This document shows positions 46,761 to 62,100 of a stretch of 64,000 nucleotides of DNA, one piece after another (the stretch's first letter is position 1; each line of letters starts with the position of its first letter). Source of the stretch: Eutreptiella sp. 'Long Island Sound 2002' (taxonomy: Eukaryota > Euglenozoa > Euglenophyceae > Eutreptiales > Eutreptiaceae). The stretch covers positions 21,691,000 through 21,754,999 of the forward strand of contig OZ038384.1 of the NCBI GenBank assembly GCA_964036045.1. Reading direction: 5' to 3'. Position numbers and translations under genes: made by a program. The notes under the pieces are model-generated. The model was given only the letters and a program-made list of their open reading frames with translations. It was not told the origin of the DNA and ran no database searches.

Positions 46761-47189
46761 CTATTGGGAAATGGCCAAGTTGAACTCTTCCTTCTCTAGT
46801 GTTTGCCACTGGAACAACGTTTCAACTCCGCCCATATTGCTGGCGTCCGTCACCAGAATAATTTCACCTTGTGCTCTAGGCACGCCCAGGCACATAGCGT
46901 TGGCCACTTTGTCCTTGAGGTCGTCAAACGCTTGTTGTTCTTGAGGGCCCAAGCGCCAGGTAGTACTCTTCTTGATGAGGTCTGTCAGGATTTCGCTGGT
47001 GTAGGTGAAATGTTTGACGTGGCGACGATAGAAGTTGCAGGCCTCAATGAAACTGCGTACATCATGGAGTCCTTTCTTGGGGTCTTCCTGTCGTACGTTA
47101 GCATCCATCAGGGGTTTTGCCTTAGAGGCTGCTGGGGTCCACAACCCATAGCCAATGTCGAACCCGAGGTACTGCATAGTCTCCTGCAT
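46761..47189 (-). pseudogene. pol: Element B2 RT thumb/connection and start of RNase H
   Basis: The 142-residue frame reads MQETMQYLGFDIGYG (the end of the RT palm/thumb, 'LGF.I' motif), FIEACNFYRRHVKHFT (connection), TTWRLGPQEQQAFDDLK and IILVTDASNMGG, the RNase H start with its first Asp. It ends at a stop at 46,761. Confidence 0.75.
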
Positions 47190-50100
47190 GAACTCACATT
47201 TCTTCAGCTTGAGTCAGGTGTGGTTCTCCTGGCAGACTTGCAAAGAACTCGCCCAAGAGGATTGGGTGGTCCTCTTGGGTATTCGTTCCCAGGCACACAT
47301 CGTGGATGTGTGGTTCCATCTGGGCGCCACTGGATATGAGTTCTTGCACGACAGGTCTCCGACGTAGGATGGATAGGATCTTGTTCATCAGCTCTTGGAA
47401 AAGAGCGGGTGCGTTACCCACGCCAAAGGGCATGACCTTCCACTTGAACACCCTCCCCTGAGGGATGATGAAGGCTAGGAGCTCTCACCTATGATTCTAG
47501 CAGCTGTTCTTTCTCAAAATTCAGAAAGTCGACAAAAAAGGGGTTTTTCGCGGGAAATGACCTACGTTTTTGATTTCTACGGCCCCAAAAAAGGGTGGGG
47601 GGGTCCTCCTACCCAAATTTTGTCCACAAATATCAAAAACCCTGAAAATTAGCCTATTTTGGGGTATTTGTGCCTGCTCTGGGCTTGTCCTGAGGAACAG
47701 TGCTGCAGATGGGCTGGGGAATGGGCGTCCAGTCCACTTGCCAGAGTCCACTCCGCTTGTCCATCTTTGTCTTGTAGCGGCAGGAGGCTATCTTCTTGAG
47801 GGTTGACTCCTTGTTAGGAATGGACCCTGAGTGGTTCAGCGTCTTCTTGTTCAGCCTTCCATAGTCCACTACCAGCCGTTTGGCTGTAGACGCAGTCTTG
47901 GCCACCAGGAGACAGGGGCTGCAATGCTGGGGGTAGTCCCCATCCTTGTACTCCAGGACCAGGCCAGCGTCGATTCAGTCTTGTATCTGTCGCTCTATCT
48001 CATCCGCCTGCCCTTCAGGAGCCGGGTAGGGTCTCCTACGTATCTTGTGACCCACGAACTGGGGCTTCAGCTTGAGGTCCATCTGTAGCAGTTTGTCACA
48101 GGAGGCTGGTAGGGGTAGTTCACCGAATACTTCCAGGTAGGTCCTGATCAGCTTCTGTACTCTAGGGTCGAAGAGTTTGATCTTGTCCTCCATGTCCTCG
48201 TCAGAGTGTAGATTGCTTGCCCCCTGGTGTAGAGAAGCAGGGAGGTGATCCTCAACCGGCTCAGCGTCCTTGGTCGTATCCTTCAGTCCTTGATAGGCGT
48301 GGGAAAGGTCCCGTTCCAAAGTCTCAGGTGGTTGGTGACAACATAGGCACGCTCGAGGGGGTTCGCATACGCATTCCTCTCGGAGTTCATCCTCCTCTGG
48401 GGTCCTCACATGGGCACCCCACACGCTCTTCATGAGCTTCAGATCCACCTCTCGTTGCCAGGTGGTTTTTTCTGTTCGAGGTTCTCCCTCAGTCCGGAGA
48501 TATCTCCGATAGACCCTTGCTTCAACGGCCAGGAGCGGAGGGTAGGCCTAGCGTAGCATAGCCTTTTCGCCAGCAATATCATCTTGGAGTCCACGTACTC
48601 TCTCAGCCTGGATGGGGGATCCAGCTCCTCGTCCGGAGGATCCTTTCCCCTCGTGGAGAGTAGGGGTTTCAGTGGGGCAGCGTACTCGGCGTTCTCCACT
48701 TCCCCCAAGCACGTCTGCACCAAGAAGGCGTCATGCTCAGTCTCGTCATCAGAGTGTATAGGCGTGACGGAGGAGCGCGCGCCACCTCCCGCGGGAGGGA
48801 GGGCGGAGACAACGAGCACGGGGGGGAACCTACCCCCCTGCAGCCCGCTAACCGCTGACCGCTAACCCTCACGGCCGCCCATGGCCGGCCAGCGCCGCGC
48901 GGCGACGGCGGGGGGGACAAGGGGCCCCAGCGAGGGCCTGCACGAGGGTCCGGCTGTAGGTAGAGGGGGGCGGGGGGAGAGTGCGACCCCCCAAGCAAAC
49001 GGCTGGCCCCCGGGGCCGGGACCACCAGGCCGCCCCCCCTCGGCCGTCAGGGGGCGGCGCCAGGGGACCAGAGGGCCCCCCCCACTCCCCCCCCCCTCAC
49101 CCTCAGGCCCAAGAGTGGACGGAGGCAGACCGAAAGGACGGCGGCCCCGCACCCCCCCCAAAAAGGCCGCTCCAACCAGGGTGAGGGGGCACCGCGGCCG
49201 CGGCAAGCCCCCACCGGTGGACCGCCAGCACGCTCCCGCCCTGCCTGCTGCCGACCGACGGCGGACCGGCGGCGCCCAGGACGGCGCAAACGGGGCGGCC
49301 CCTTCAGAGGCCGCCCTGGGGAAGGCGGGGGCGCAAACCAGGGCGGGGGGACTCCCCCCCCCTCCCCCCCCCCCCCCCCGCCGCACTGACCCATTGGCGG
49401 CCGACCGGGCCGTGCCCGACGCCCGCGGCCGCCCGGCAACCCCCACGGCACGAGTATACCCCGGGGGGGCACGCCGGAGACTACGGATGGCAGGCCGATG
49501 CCCGAGGGGCGGGGGGGCGGGGGGCGGCGGAGCGGCCCCCCGACCCACCCCCCCCCCCCGCTCCCCCCCCCAGCTTGAGGGCCACAGGAGCGACCCTCCG
49601 CCCCCCCGGAGCCGAGGGGACGCCCCCCCTCCACCAGCAGGGAACGCCACGCGGGGGGGGGGGGTGCGGCTGAACCCGCACACCGCGCGCCCCAGCGCCC
49701 CCAGCCGCCTGCTCCCGCGGGGGTCGTGGCCCACGGGCGAGCCCACACCAGCGCGCCGGAGCGGCGCGCGGACCAAGCCTGGGGGCGGCGCACGGCGGCG
49801 CACCAGAACAGTATGGAGGCCGCGCCCCCGATGACCCCCCCCATGACCATTGCCCACTCGGGGAGGGCAGAGGGGGGGTTTCAGGTCTGAGGGGGCCCCC
49901 GGGGGAGCGGTCCAAGGGCCGCCCCTCATCCCCCCCCCCCAAGGGCGGCCCCGCAACCCAGACCGAACGCGCACGCCGGGGGGGACCGCGCCGATGACAA
50001 GAGGGGGGCCAGGGTAGGGAACCGCGGGCCGCCCCCCAGAGGGGGAGCAGGGAGGCCGGGGCGCGACCCCCCCCCCCCCACTGGCCCGCAAGCCGCGGGG

Positions 50101-53100
50101 GCGCCGGCCCCCACCCCCTGAGGCAGGGGGGATGGTCCCCCCACCCCCCGCCCGAGAGAGGAGCCGGAGCACGGCCCGCCCCCCCGCCCGGGCCGCAGGC
50201 CTCCACAGAAACCGCGGGGAACAAGCCAGCCCGCGCCAACGCGCAAGGACGCCGCACAGATCGCGCCCAGAGAAGGTGGGCGAGCACGAACCGGAGTGGT
50301 ATGGGGACCACGCAGCCCATGACCAGAACGACGCCAGTGACACCCGCTTTGTTGCCTGCCCAGGGAAGGCAGAGGGACGGAACGAGGCAGAGCAACCCCC
50401 CGCCCTACTGGCCCCCCCGGCCGCACAAACGGGGGGCATGGCGCATGGGCCGCCCCACCCCCCCCCAAAAACCCGCCCCCCGGCACACGAACGCCACGGA
50501 CCCGCCCCACGGGGGGCGCACAGCCCCAAGCCAGGTAGGGGGGAACCGGGACCGGACCGCCCCCCTCCAAGCACGCCAGACGGAGCAAGGGACCGCGGCA
50601 GGACACATGGAGGGGCACGGACCACGTGGAACGGCCCTACCAGCGCCCAGTGCCGGGACTGCGGGAGGTGCGCACGCCACACCATCCAGGGGGGGGGGAG
50701 AGCGGAGGCCGCAGGAGCTCCAGCGCACACACACGCAGAGGGCACGCGGGGACTACCAGAAGGGCAACCGGACCGAGCTCGCGGAACGCACAGACCGCGT
50801 GGAATGGCGTACCAGCGAGCGAGGGTAAGGGACACCCGGACGGGACAGCCCGCCACACGCAGCGCGGGACACGCGGGGCGGGAAGGGGGAAACGGGAGAG
50901 ACACAACACCAGGTACCGGCCCGAGCCCCCCGAACCGGCCGCGAGCGCCGCGCACAGACGGACGGGGCACTGCACCCGCCAAGGCAGTAGTGGCGCACTG
51001 CGCCACGCCCCAACCCCTAGGCTAGGCAGCCTCCGTGCCAGCCCAAGGGGGTCCCACTGGCGACAAGCCAGTAGCACGGGCCCGGCGGCGCCGGCGCCCC
51101 GGGCGACCACGCATTAGGGGGGCGACACAGTGGGTAAGCGCCCGCAGCCACGGCTGCAAATTGATGCACTGACCGGGGAGTGGCGAAACGGGGAAGCCAG
51201 GGAGGGACGGTGCTCCGAGCCCTTCGAACCCGGGGGACTTCGCCACCAGGCAGGAGGTGCGTCTTGGAGGGCCCCCCACTAGGATCCGGTGGGGAGGATA
51301 TCACCTGGCCCGACCAGGTGGCCTCCCGGGCCCGAAAGGCGTCTAGTAGCCGCAAAATCAAACCTGGAACCTCAAACCCCTTCATGTCGTACCTTAGCAT
51401 CCATCAGGGGTTGGGGCTTAGAGGCCGCTGGGCCCACAACCCATAGCCAATGTCGAACCCGAGGTACTGCATAGTCTCCTGCATGAACTCACATTTCTTC
51501 AGCTTGAGTCGGGTGTGGTTCTCCTGGCAGACTTGCAAAGAACTCGCCGGAGAGGATTGGGTGGTCCTCTTGGGTATTCGTTCCCAGGCACAAATCGTGG
51601 ATTTGTGGTTCCATCTGGGCGCCACGGGATATGAGTTCTTGCACGACAGGTCATGGGTCCTCACATGGGCACCCCACACGCTCTTCATGAGCTTCAGATC
51701 CACCTCTCGTTGCCAGGTGGTAATTTTCTGTTCGAGGTTCTCCTTCAGTCCGGAGATATCTCCGATAGACCCTTGCTTCAACGGCCAGGAGCAGAGGGTA
51801 GGCCTAGCGTAGCATAGCTTTTTCGCCACCAATATCATCTTGGAGTCCACGTACTCTCTCAGCCTGGATGGGGGATCCAGCTCCTCGTGCAGAGGCTCCT
51901 TTCCCCTCGTGGAGAGTAGGGGTTTCAGTGGGGCAGCGTACTTGGCGTTCTCCACTTCCTCCAAGCACGTCTGCGCCAAGAAGGCGTCATGCTCAGTCTC
52001 GTCATCAGAGTGTATACAGCTGGGTAGCTCGGATAGCCCACACTCTGAGACTACATCAGGATTAGATACACTGCAGGGGGAGTTGGGGGTGACAGTGTCA
52101 GACACAACGTACTCGTCTCCCCCAGGAGTAGTCTCCACGGCGTCTCGAGGTAGTAGTTGATTCCTCAGGACATCGAGGGTGTAGCCGCTGCTGTCACCTT
52201 GAATTTCCTGGACCATAGCAGGGTCCTGATCTTCCCAGGGCACTGGGGCCAGACTCCCGTCCAGCACGCTTAGTATGCTCCCCCATCCAGGTTTGCCGAT
52301 GGGCGTCTTGCGGCCAGAGGCACGTAGATGGCGTCATCCGGCTGCTGGATGGAGGTGAGCGTCAGCTTGTCCAATAGAGTACGCCAGTACTCATTTCCCC
52401 GTTGGGCTCCCCAATCGGGGGAGCAGAGGACCATGCGGGAATGTTCCAGGGCAACCTTGGTCAGGACCTTCCCCAGTTCACTGAATCTTGGGTTCCCGTA
52501 GGCCATTTGGAAAGAGGGCCAATAAAATTTATAGCAGCAATTTCTCACCTTTGCTGCAGTAGAGGTCGAGGACATGTTGCTTGTTGCTGGCGAATAGCTC
52601 CACGTTCAGGTCTTCCCGGGAGTAGCCCAACTGCTTTAGACCTTGACCAGACCACACAACCCTCAGTTTTGGAGTCAACCATCATGGTTGAGGGCTGCTT
52701 CTTGCATACCCTCAGGTAGCTAGATGTGTACTCAGACTGCTCCAGAGGTACAGATTCCCATCCGTCACCATGGTCCACTTGGAGGACGTAGGGTGCTTGC
52801 AGGCTGAGGGATAGGATCTGGGAGTGCTCGACGAAGAGGTCGGTCCCCAGTAGAAACTCGAAGGCTTCAGTGTCCATCACGTAGAACAGATGGGCAATGC
52901 TTCCAGATCCCATAGGCACTTCCACCTCACAGTTCCCACAACTGTCCAGCACATGTCCATCTCCCATGCAGATGGCTGCGGTAGGCATGATGTTCTTCAG
53001 GTCCCCACAAGGTAACGTTTTCTTGGCCATAATACATATAGTGGCCCCAGTATGCAGTACCCCCAGGGATTCACGTCCCCCAAGACAGATACGTACCAAG

Positions 53101-56100
53101 AACACCAGATTTGTAGGTCCCGCGAAGCGTCCCTGTCGGAACTCCGCGGGGCAGGTCATGAAGCCGGTTCGGATCCCGATTGACTGCAGTGTTCTTTTTC
53201 TGAGCGATTTCCGCGATTTCAGCGATTTCGGATATAATTTCAGGGAAGTTCCGAAATCATATTATTCATAGACCACAGGATGAAGGATTTAACATTTATT
53301 GTTCGGACCAGGCCTGCTGTGTGTGCGCGCGCCCTTCTCGTGTTCCTGTTGGCGTGCGCGTGCTCGGTGTTCCTCAATGCGGGCCGATCGTCTGAAAATT
53401 CTTCCCAGCGAGTGCCAATAGTGTTAGTTCCATCCTGTTACGGAAACGGAAGCAAATCGGAAGCTAGGGCGACTCCAGTGGAAGATAGAAGGCCCGAGCT
53501 AAGGATCTGGCTAAGCCCTGGTGTGGTGCCTCCGCCCACAATACCGGCTGTCGCCCTTGGGTGCATCACTGCACTTGAGAGGACAATTGTACACGTTAAT
53601 GGGCGCATCTGCTTTGGCAGTGCCATGCCTACGTGTATGGGGGATCACGAGTCCCTGGAAGCTGGAGCAGTCCTAGTGGAAGTGAAGTGGAAGTGGATGT
53701 GGCTGAGGTAGGCGCACCGGAAGGGAAGAAAGTACGTCGGTCATTGCTCTGCAATGCAAAGCGATTTCTCATTCTTTGACTTATCACTTGTTTGCTTTGC
53801 ATGTGTCATGACAACCTGATCTCCCATGGAATCAAAGAGGGTCAATCTTTGGTGATTGTGTGTGTTGAACAGGTGGTGTGCACGTGCAATGGGTGTACAT
53901 GCTAAAGGTGGAGAATTGAACCTATGCCCTGGTTGTTAAGCTCTCATTTGCTGTCTTACTCCGGTGACCTTTGGTGATTTCATTGGTCAAACACGGTTGG
54001 TGATCCACTATCCGTCCATTGTCAATTTGCAGTATGGCATGAGGATAGCTCATTCGATTTGGCAATTGGGTGTAGGGATAATCCTCGATCTATGTCGGTG
54101 ATTCTCACTTCAAGTGCATGCATGCTTTCATGGGTCATGGCTAGGCGAAAGTCTCTCTTCATATGCACGCTCCCATGGGTCATGGCTAGGCTATGAACTC
54201 GGGATTCGGTTTCCGTGAGGTCAGGTTCTCCCTCCTGGGCCGTGGATTGGTTAGGTTATCTCTCCTGGGCCATGGATTGGTTAGGCTCTCTCTTCTGGGC
54301 ATGGACTGGTGCCGGTCTTTCTCTCAGGGCATTGTTTGGGGCGGGACCATCTCTCTCAAGGCCTGGATTGAGGCGGGACTATCTCTCTTGGAGGCGGGAC
54401 AATCTCTCTTTGGGATAGGACAATCTCAACATGTGTCAGATGTGCTGTCATTGAACTCGGGCTATCTCTCCTTGTGCACTCTCTCTGCGGGCCCGGTCTA
54501 GGTCTCTTCTTGTGACCCGGGGCATCTTCTTACCCAAGAACTCTTGCCCAATCTCTCTCCAAGTAGCATGCATTGAATTGGTTCGGTGTCACACGAACAC
54601 GCATTTAGGCAATATGGGTTTCACATGTCCATGTGTGGATGGTTTCTATTGCACATGACGACTGTGGTTCCCTATGCCATCGGGTCCCAAGCTATTAGGT
54701 ACCGAGTGATGGGGCCGAGTGGCATGTCCAAGGGTGTGAGGGCATGAGACATATGTCATGTGTTGGCTTTACATTTTGTTCGTGCCTTTGGTTCGCGACA
54801 CTCTAACAACAGGAGCCGAGCAATTGGTATGCAGCATACATGAAACAGGTGAGTTTTGGTGGGCTGGCCCTTCTTGATGTCTTGTTCACGAGCAGCAAGT
54901 AAACCCGCCAAGTCTATTCACTTGCTGCCCATTGTGTATGTTATTGCTAAGTGATAGGCACCCGGCGTCCGGCGTGAAATACCGAGGCATTGCCAGCATG
55001 ATGATATATGGACTGTGTCACACATGCCAGATGTCAGATATCGCCATGAGGCCACTCTCCTGACTCATATTTGGTGATCCTCATTGCAAGCTCTTTACTT
55101 GGGATCATTGGTGATTCATGAGTGTGGACAAGTCATGTTTGTGGCCATGCCGTACTTTGTGTTCATGGAGGCCATGATGTCACACTTGATCCACGGTGAG
55201 ACATTCTTAAAATTGGAGCTCATGTTTCTCCATTCCATTTTTTGCCGTCTTGCAGGCAAGGGTGAGGATGGGCCATGTGGGCCACGCTTATATTGAATCC
55301 GATGATGCCATGGTGTCGTGTATCATTTCTTTGTGTTACGCCATGTGCCATATGGACCTCATGGATGTCATTTTGTCGCGCATGACCCCCGTGAATCAAT
55401 CTCATTTTCCTTACCGTGTTGAACCGAGGTTGTGCCCGCATGGCGTCATATGTGCGTAGTTCGAATGTGCATGGTATATAAAATTGATTTTTGGGGTACG
55501 AATGCAACGTCGTCTTCGATAATCGCATACTGTATTCCAGGGCTTCACTTATACTTCTGTTTCTTCCTCTCCCTTTGCCCGACATTGTCTCATTTGTTCC
55601 TTTCTCCATGATCATGTCCATGTATTGATGAGGCCACACTCAACTCCATTTGGTGATCAATTATTCGGACCGCAGTGGTCAAGTTCACTCGATTCTATTC
55701 ATCAAGTGTTTGGCTTTTACTACAAGGGTTGTCAAGGGTCTACCTACGGTATTTGTTTGGATTTTGTGGCAAGGGGTGACCAAGGGTACTTGCAGGAATT
55801 TTAGACTTTGGATTTGGTGAAGCATGGAAGCAATGGTGAGGTCAAGGACGATTGGAGTCACGGGAAAGATGGTGGAGAAATTGGGCATAGGCGGTAGAGC
55901 TCGCACTATAGCAGGAGCTGGTCCTACAGACCATCTTTATGGTAGCAGAGGAGTACCTGCCGCCTACCGCCACCCGGGGAGCTTGGGCCCTCATGAGCCC
56001 TGCCTAAGTGGACTCCGGGTCATCATTGTTTAAGCCCGAGAAGAAAGAAGACACTCGGAGAGAAGACCGGGTACCGACATGGAGGACATCGTCACCTTTG

Positions 56101-59100
56101 GTGAAGGATCATGTGGAAAACGTTGTCATCTCTGAGTGCCCGCAGAAAAATGTGACGAGGTCACAAGCTGTAGCAGCCGCTCAATAACTAGGCGCTACCG
56201 CAAACGTGGTTCGCCAAAGCCGTCCAAGGAAGATACGGAAATGGCGATAGAAATGACGCCGAGCCCCGTTCGCCAGATGTTCAGTGCTCCGTCAGACTCC
56301 GAGGGATATCATACTTGTTACCCTTTGGATGATGCCGGCGCAGAGCCAGATATCCTGGCGGGGCACTCGCATACCGCCCCAAATCCTGAACTTGCTCAGG
56401 ACGCAGAACGGGAATCATTGCCGCAAAGGGCAGCCACCACCACCGTCCCGAGGCACACGGGCGATGGTGAAGAGGTGGCGGGGATGGACGGTGACGTGAC
56501 AGGTGACACCGTCATGGGTGGAGGAGAAGAGGGTGAAGCTCCGGGGAAGCTGCCACGGGATTATGCAGGAGATGACCGTCATCCTCACGAGGACGTCAAG
56601 AAGGCGGCGTGCGGGCAAGCGGGGAGTGGAGATCACTGCCATTGCCATCATGTCGACGTCCTCATCAGAAGTCATCCCCGGCTGGGCAAAGATGCCCTTA
56701 TTCAGAAGATCAACAAGTTGGATGACACCACCTCTAAAATCCTTGAGCACCAGGCCATCTTTGACAACGCTCTGAAGACAATTCGATCACATCGAGAGGA
56801 CTACGAGGCCAAGTTAGAGAGCATGTTGGTACAGCAGCAACGGGTGGTGGACAACATGATCAAGTACTTGGAGACAGTCGAGGACAGGATGAGGGGGTTG
56901 AAGAAGCGTGGAGGAATCCCAACGCCCGTCCCGGGACTAGGCCCCGACCTGCCACGGGATCCTGCCCGAGAGTTGTTGTTGAGACGAGTGACGACCTTGA
57001 GGACAGCGGCAGAAGGAGTGGCGCCCATGGAGGGTCCCATGGAGTTGGCGCCTTATGGGCCGCCACGGGTTGACCCCTCGCTATTGCGGCACATCTCACT
57101 ATTCTCGGCGAGTGTCATGCTGGGGGAGAAGACACCGGAAAAAGGCTCGGGGATTGGTACGCCCAAGCGGGAGGCCCGTGAGGAGACCGTTGAGATCGAC
57201 ATGAGTAGTCCTCCAGCCGCGGCGACGTTCGACGCCAGAGCTGCCTATGCGGCACATGTGGACGAAGAAGCCTCGAGGTCAGCGGCTCGCCGAGATGGTT
57301 CAAGTGGAGGAGCGCTGGATCCATGGGTGATGGACCCGCGGTCGGGAATATGGACTATGGGAGGTCCGAGCGTGGGAGAAGCTGAGTTCCGGCCGCGTCA
57401 AGACATGGAAATCAGGGGTGTATATTCCCACTCCCCAGGCAATGGGAGTTCGGGAGGAATCCGCCTCGGGGGCGTCATCGCTTCGGATGTTGGGGATGCC
57501 GTGAGGCTCGAAGACCTTCGGGGTGTGAAAATTCCCTACTACGACGCCAATCCCGCCAATCTTGATGACTTCATGCTCGACTGGGAAGATATTTCCGAGG
57601 AAGTCGTGGGTGAGATTCGGCAGGATGTTCGTGACAAGTGGGCATGTCGCATTTTCCCACATCTTTTGGCCTCGGAGCTAAAGGCGGATTTACGTGATCA
57701 AATTCGGGAGAAGAGGATCATTACGGAGGAGCGATGCCGGGATTGGTTGGAGCAAGAAGAAAGAGTTGATGCTCCAAACCAAAAGATGGACGATCTTTGG
57801 TCAATACCCCTCAACTTGGAGCGTGGAGAATTGCGGTTGAGGGATTGGAGGAGGTATCTCCGAAAGTACCGCCAGCTTCTGAAGCAAGTGGAAGATTGGT
57901 CCGAATCAAGCGAGATTCGTCATCTCTTGCGAGATTTACTGCCATCGTACTGGAGGAAGCGTGTGGAAGACGAAGAAAAGAAACGGGCAAGAAGCATTTG
58001 GCTGTACGGAATTTGGTACTCACAGTTTTGACCGCCCGCACAATTCTTTCCTCCTCATCTCCAGTCCACTGAGATAATCCTGGGGCATGGTCGGTAGATA
58101 GCCAAGTAAGACGCTCCTTGTCCTCTCAAACCAACGTTGCACGGTGAGGGAGAGCTCCAATGGAGTTGCTCACCATGAAATCATACCCCATAATGATATC
58201 CAAATCCGAAATATCCGAGGCATAAAAATTCCCAGAAAGTACGATGCTCTTCGCCAGATCAGGTCGGCTCAAGCGATCATGTTCCCAAAATTCCATGCCG
58301 ATAGTGGCTTCATGGGTACACCCACCCATAATTTTGCCATTGGCGAACTTCAAGCGCAATGGTTATCGGCTGGGCTTCAGAAATTCATCCGAAAGTAATC
58401 CCTTCGGAACCAAGCTCACTTGGGCACCCGCATCCACCAATACATCTGCAATGACCTCTTTTCTTTCACACCGTACTCGCACTTTGGAAGTGCAATTGCC
58501 CTTCGTCGCCATGTGGAGTGTGAACAACTGTCACGGCATGCAACTCTAGTACGCTTGGATGCATCAGTACTTCGAGCGTGTGATCTCGGATGGTGTAGAT
58601 CTTGGGTTGGTCATGCCCATCGACGGGGCTCTCCGTGGTCTCTCCATCATTTATTTGCGTGCGACCTAAATCCATATGTACTTCCCTTGGAAGGGTGTCC
58701 CATGGGCTGGGACTTGCAAGGTTCACCTTTCTTGGCTCTTCCGAAGCCCTCTTTGGTACCATGGGTACCTTCTTTCTTTCGATTTTGCTGATTTATGGCG
58801 GAGAGACCTCTGGTGTCCCATCCCCGTGGGGGCTTCTCTAGGTCCGGTTTACCGCAGCACCATCATGCTGCGAATCACCTGGGCCTTGACTTCCCATTCG
58901 TTCTTGCAAATTTTTCAAGTCCTCCACGGCCTTCCATAGCGACTCGGCAACCTCATCAATTTGTCAAGTCCGCCGGTCGCCACCATGGCTTGATCCCACA
59001 TGTCGACCTCCATCAGCTTGTCTCCTTTTCCATTCATCAATCCGCTTCTCCTTGGGGACGTTTTTGGAATGGGCTTGGAAGTATGCCCGCTTGTCCTCCT

Positions 59101-62100
59101 CGTACACCTTGCGCCTTTTGTGGTCGCCCGTATGGGATCGCCCTTTCCCATAGCAGATTCAACACCCACCATGTTCCTGCCGGTACTCGGTAAAGCTCAA
59201 CGGGGGATTTCCAATTCTGCGCGGCTCCTTTCCTTGACGGGGTGGTGCTTTCCTCCACTTGCCCTTGTCATGACCATACGTTTTCGTGTTGTGAGCCACG
59301 AACGCAAGGAAGTGTGCATCTTCATGATCTTCCCGAGTCATGTACTCCCCGTCGGACGACGTCTTTCCATCCTCGGACCCTGGTTCTTGACGTCGATCTT
59401 CGCCAACGGTTGGATCTTCCTTGATGGCGCGATAATTCCGATCGTCGCGGCGCTCGCGATTCCCATTGCCGTGACGGTCCTTAATGTGAGTCTCGTTTTT
59501 GGAATTAAGCTTCAATTCCGCGCTCACGTATTGGACTATCGAGTCCAGGCTCATGCGGGCTGGGATCATCTGCATCCGCAGCTTCTCCCAACGTCTCCAC
59601 TCGACGTTGTTGAGCCAAGTCCCCTGTCGAACGACGGACGGTCCGGGAAACCGGACGCGTCAGTGACCGGGTCCAAACACGCCAACCACCGCAGCGCACG
59701 CAGCCCAAGACCAACGCCGGAGGGAACCGCCAGCGACAACCCCATCGCGGGGCCCCGAGCAGGTACGACGCGGAGCGAGCCCAGCGCCCCCGCCTCGGCG
59801 GGGCCAGCGGCAGGCACAAAGAGCCCGGTTCTCCGCCGGCCTCCGCGTGCCCTGCGCAGCCGCCCAGTAAAGCCGGGGGCGCAAGCCCCCGGGGTGGGGA
59901 AAGGCACCATGGCGACGGGAAAGCCAACCGCTGCACCGAGAGCGATCGGACCGGACGAGGCGCGGCGCACCACGCGGGGCTGCGAGTCACGCCAGAGAGG
60001 CACGCCGCCGGCCACAACCAAGGCACACGGACAGGTGCCAGGCAGCGACGGCCGCCGGGTGCCACAAACCCGAAGAGCGCACACAACACGCAACAAACCA
60101 CGGCACACGAACAGGTGCCAGGCAACAGCCAACCCACACACCACAAACCCCAGCCAGGAGTGGCGGGGTGCAGCCAAAACCAGAGCCCGAGCACACACAC
60201 CCACAACGCACAGCCCCGCCAAGAGTGGCGGGGCGCAGCCGAACCCCGAGCCCAAACACACACACCCACACCGCGCACCCCAGTCAGGAGTGGCAGGGTG
60301 CAAGCGGAGCACGCACACGAGCACACACACAGCCCACACCCCAGCCAGGAGTGGCGGGGCGCAGCCGAAACCCGAGCCCAAGCACACACACCCAAGCCGC
60401 ACACCCCAGCCAGGAGAGGCGGGGTACAGGAGGAGCACGCACACCAGCACACACACACCCCAACACCCCAGCCAGGAGTGGCGGGGCGCAGCCGAAACCC
60501 GAGCCCAAAAACAAACACCCACATGGCACACCCCAGCCAGGAGTGGCGGGGTACAAGGGGGGCACGCACACGAGCACACACACACCCCAACACCCGAGCC
60601 AGGAGTGGCGGGGCGCAGCCGAAACCCGGGCCCAAACACACACACCCACGGCGCGCAGCCCAGCCAGGAGTGGCGGGGTACAAGGAGGGCACGGGCACCA
60701 GCACACACACAGCCCAACACCCCAGCCAGGAGTGGCGGGGCGCAGCCGAAACCCGAGCCCAAACACACACACCCACACCGCACACCCCAGCCAGGAGTGG
60801 CGGGGTGCAAGCGGAGCGCCCACACCTGCACACACACACCCCAACAGCCCAGCCAGGAGTGGCGGGGTGCAGCTGAAACCCGAGCCCAAACACACACACC
60901 CCCACCGCACAGCCCAGCCAGGAGTGGCGGGGTACGAGGGGGGCACGCACACAAACACGCACACCCCAACAACCCAGCCAGGAGTGGCGGGGAGCAGCCG
61001 AAACCCGAGCTCAAACACACACACCCACGGCGCACACCCCAGCCAGGAGTGGCGGGGTGCAAGCGGAGCCCCCACATCAGGTCACACACAGCTCAACACC
61101 CCAGCCAGGAGTCGCGGCGTGCAGCCGAAACCCGAGCCCAAACACACACACCCACAGCGCGCACCCCAGCCAGGAGTGGGAAGGTGCAAGTGGAGCGCCC
61201 ATACCAGCACACACACACCCCAACAGCCCAGCCAGGAGTGGCGGGGTGCAGCCGAAACCCGAGCCCAAACACACACACCCACGGCGCGCACCCCAGCCAG
61301 GAGTTGTAACAGGGCCAGACTCCTAGCCCCTTGGGTTCTCCTGGTCCTGGTGTTTGGCGACCATTTCCGTTGATCTCCGCCTGCTGTTTCGGAAACACCT
61401 TGCTGATTTTATCCAAAAATCCTGCAAGCAACACCTGAACCCCGTCAGTGGCATGCACGCTCAACACGTTTCATGTCGTCTTTTGCATCTTTCTGCCGGA
61501 GGTTCATCCATACCCATTGTACGAAAGATTCATAGACCCTTGCCGGGCCTCACCACTGGCGCATACCTGCAGACACGTAACATACAAAGAACAGGGCATG
61601 CACCTGGCCCTTTCGTGAACGATCTACTCTACAGCATTCGGGCATCGTCTTTATAAATGCGGGCATTCGCAATAATTATAACTACAGCGTTCAAAAGGCT
61701 TTTTATACTATAAGTCCGTGAATTTCCTAAACTCTGTAGTCAATGCTGACGGTCACATCGCTGATCTGGCGACCGCGTCTCGCGCTTTGTAGCGCACTCT
61801 GTCTCCAAGCGCTCCAGCGCGCTCTGTCGCAAACAATAATAAAATACAAAATATGCAAAAGCATATATAAAAAGTAGACAGAAAAAATAGAAATATTAAA
61901 CACGGCGCTGACCATTACGAGGTCTGTGCCGAAGACGGTTGTGGGGCAGCCGGACCGGCTTCACCCCCCTTCTGAGAAGTGAACCGACGGTTTTGGAACC
62001 GGCCGTTCACGCACATCCACTCCATCTCCTCTTGTCCGCACCGTACCTTCGAGTGCAACTGCCACTGACGACACTCGCGGCATGCAACTCTAGTACGGAT

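Larger units (their letters stand above)
45140..48755 (-). mobile_element. LTR retroelement B, copy B2 (RT to integrase), minus strand
   Basis: Contains linker, reverse transcriptase, RNase H and integrase pieces in the normal Ty3/gypsy order; its C-terminus lies at 31,815-32,226, beyond element C. It starts abruptly at 48,755 (IHSDDETEHD) against the GC-rich island. Numerous stops, frameshifts and a ~236-bp insert inactivate it. Confidence 0.88.
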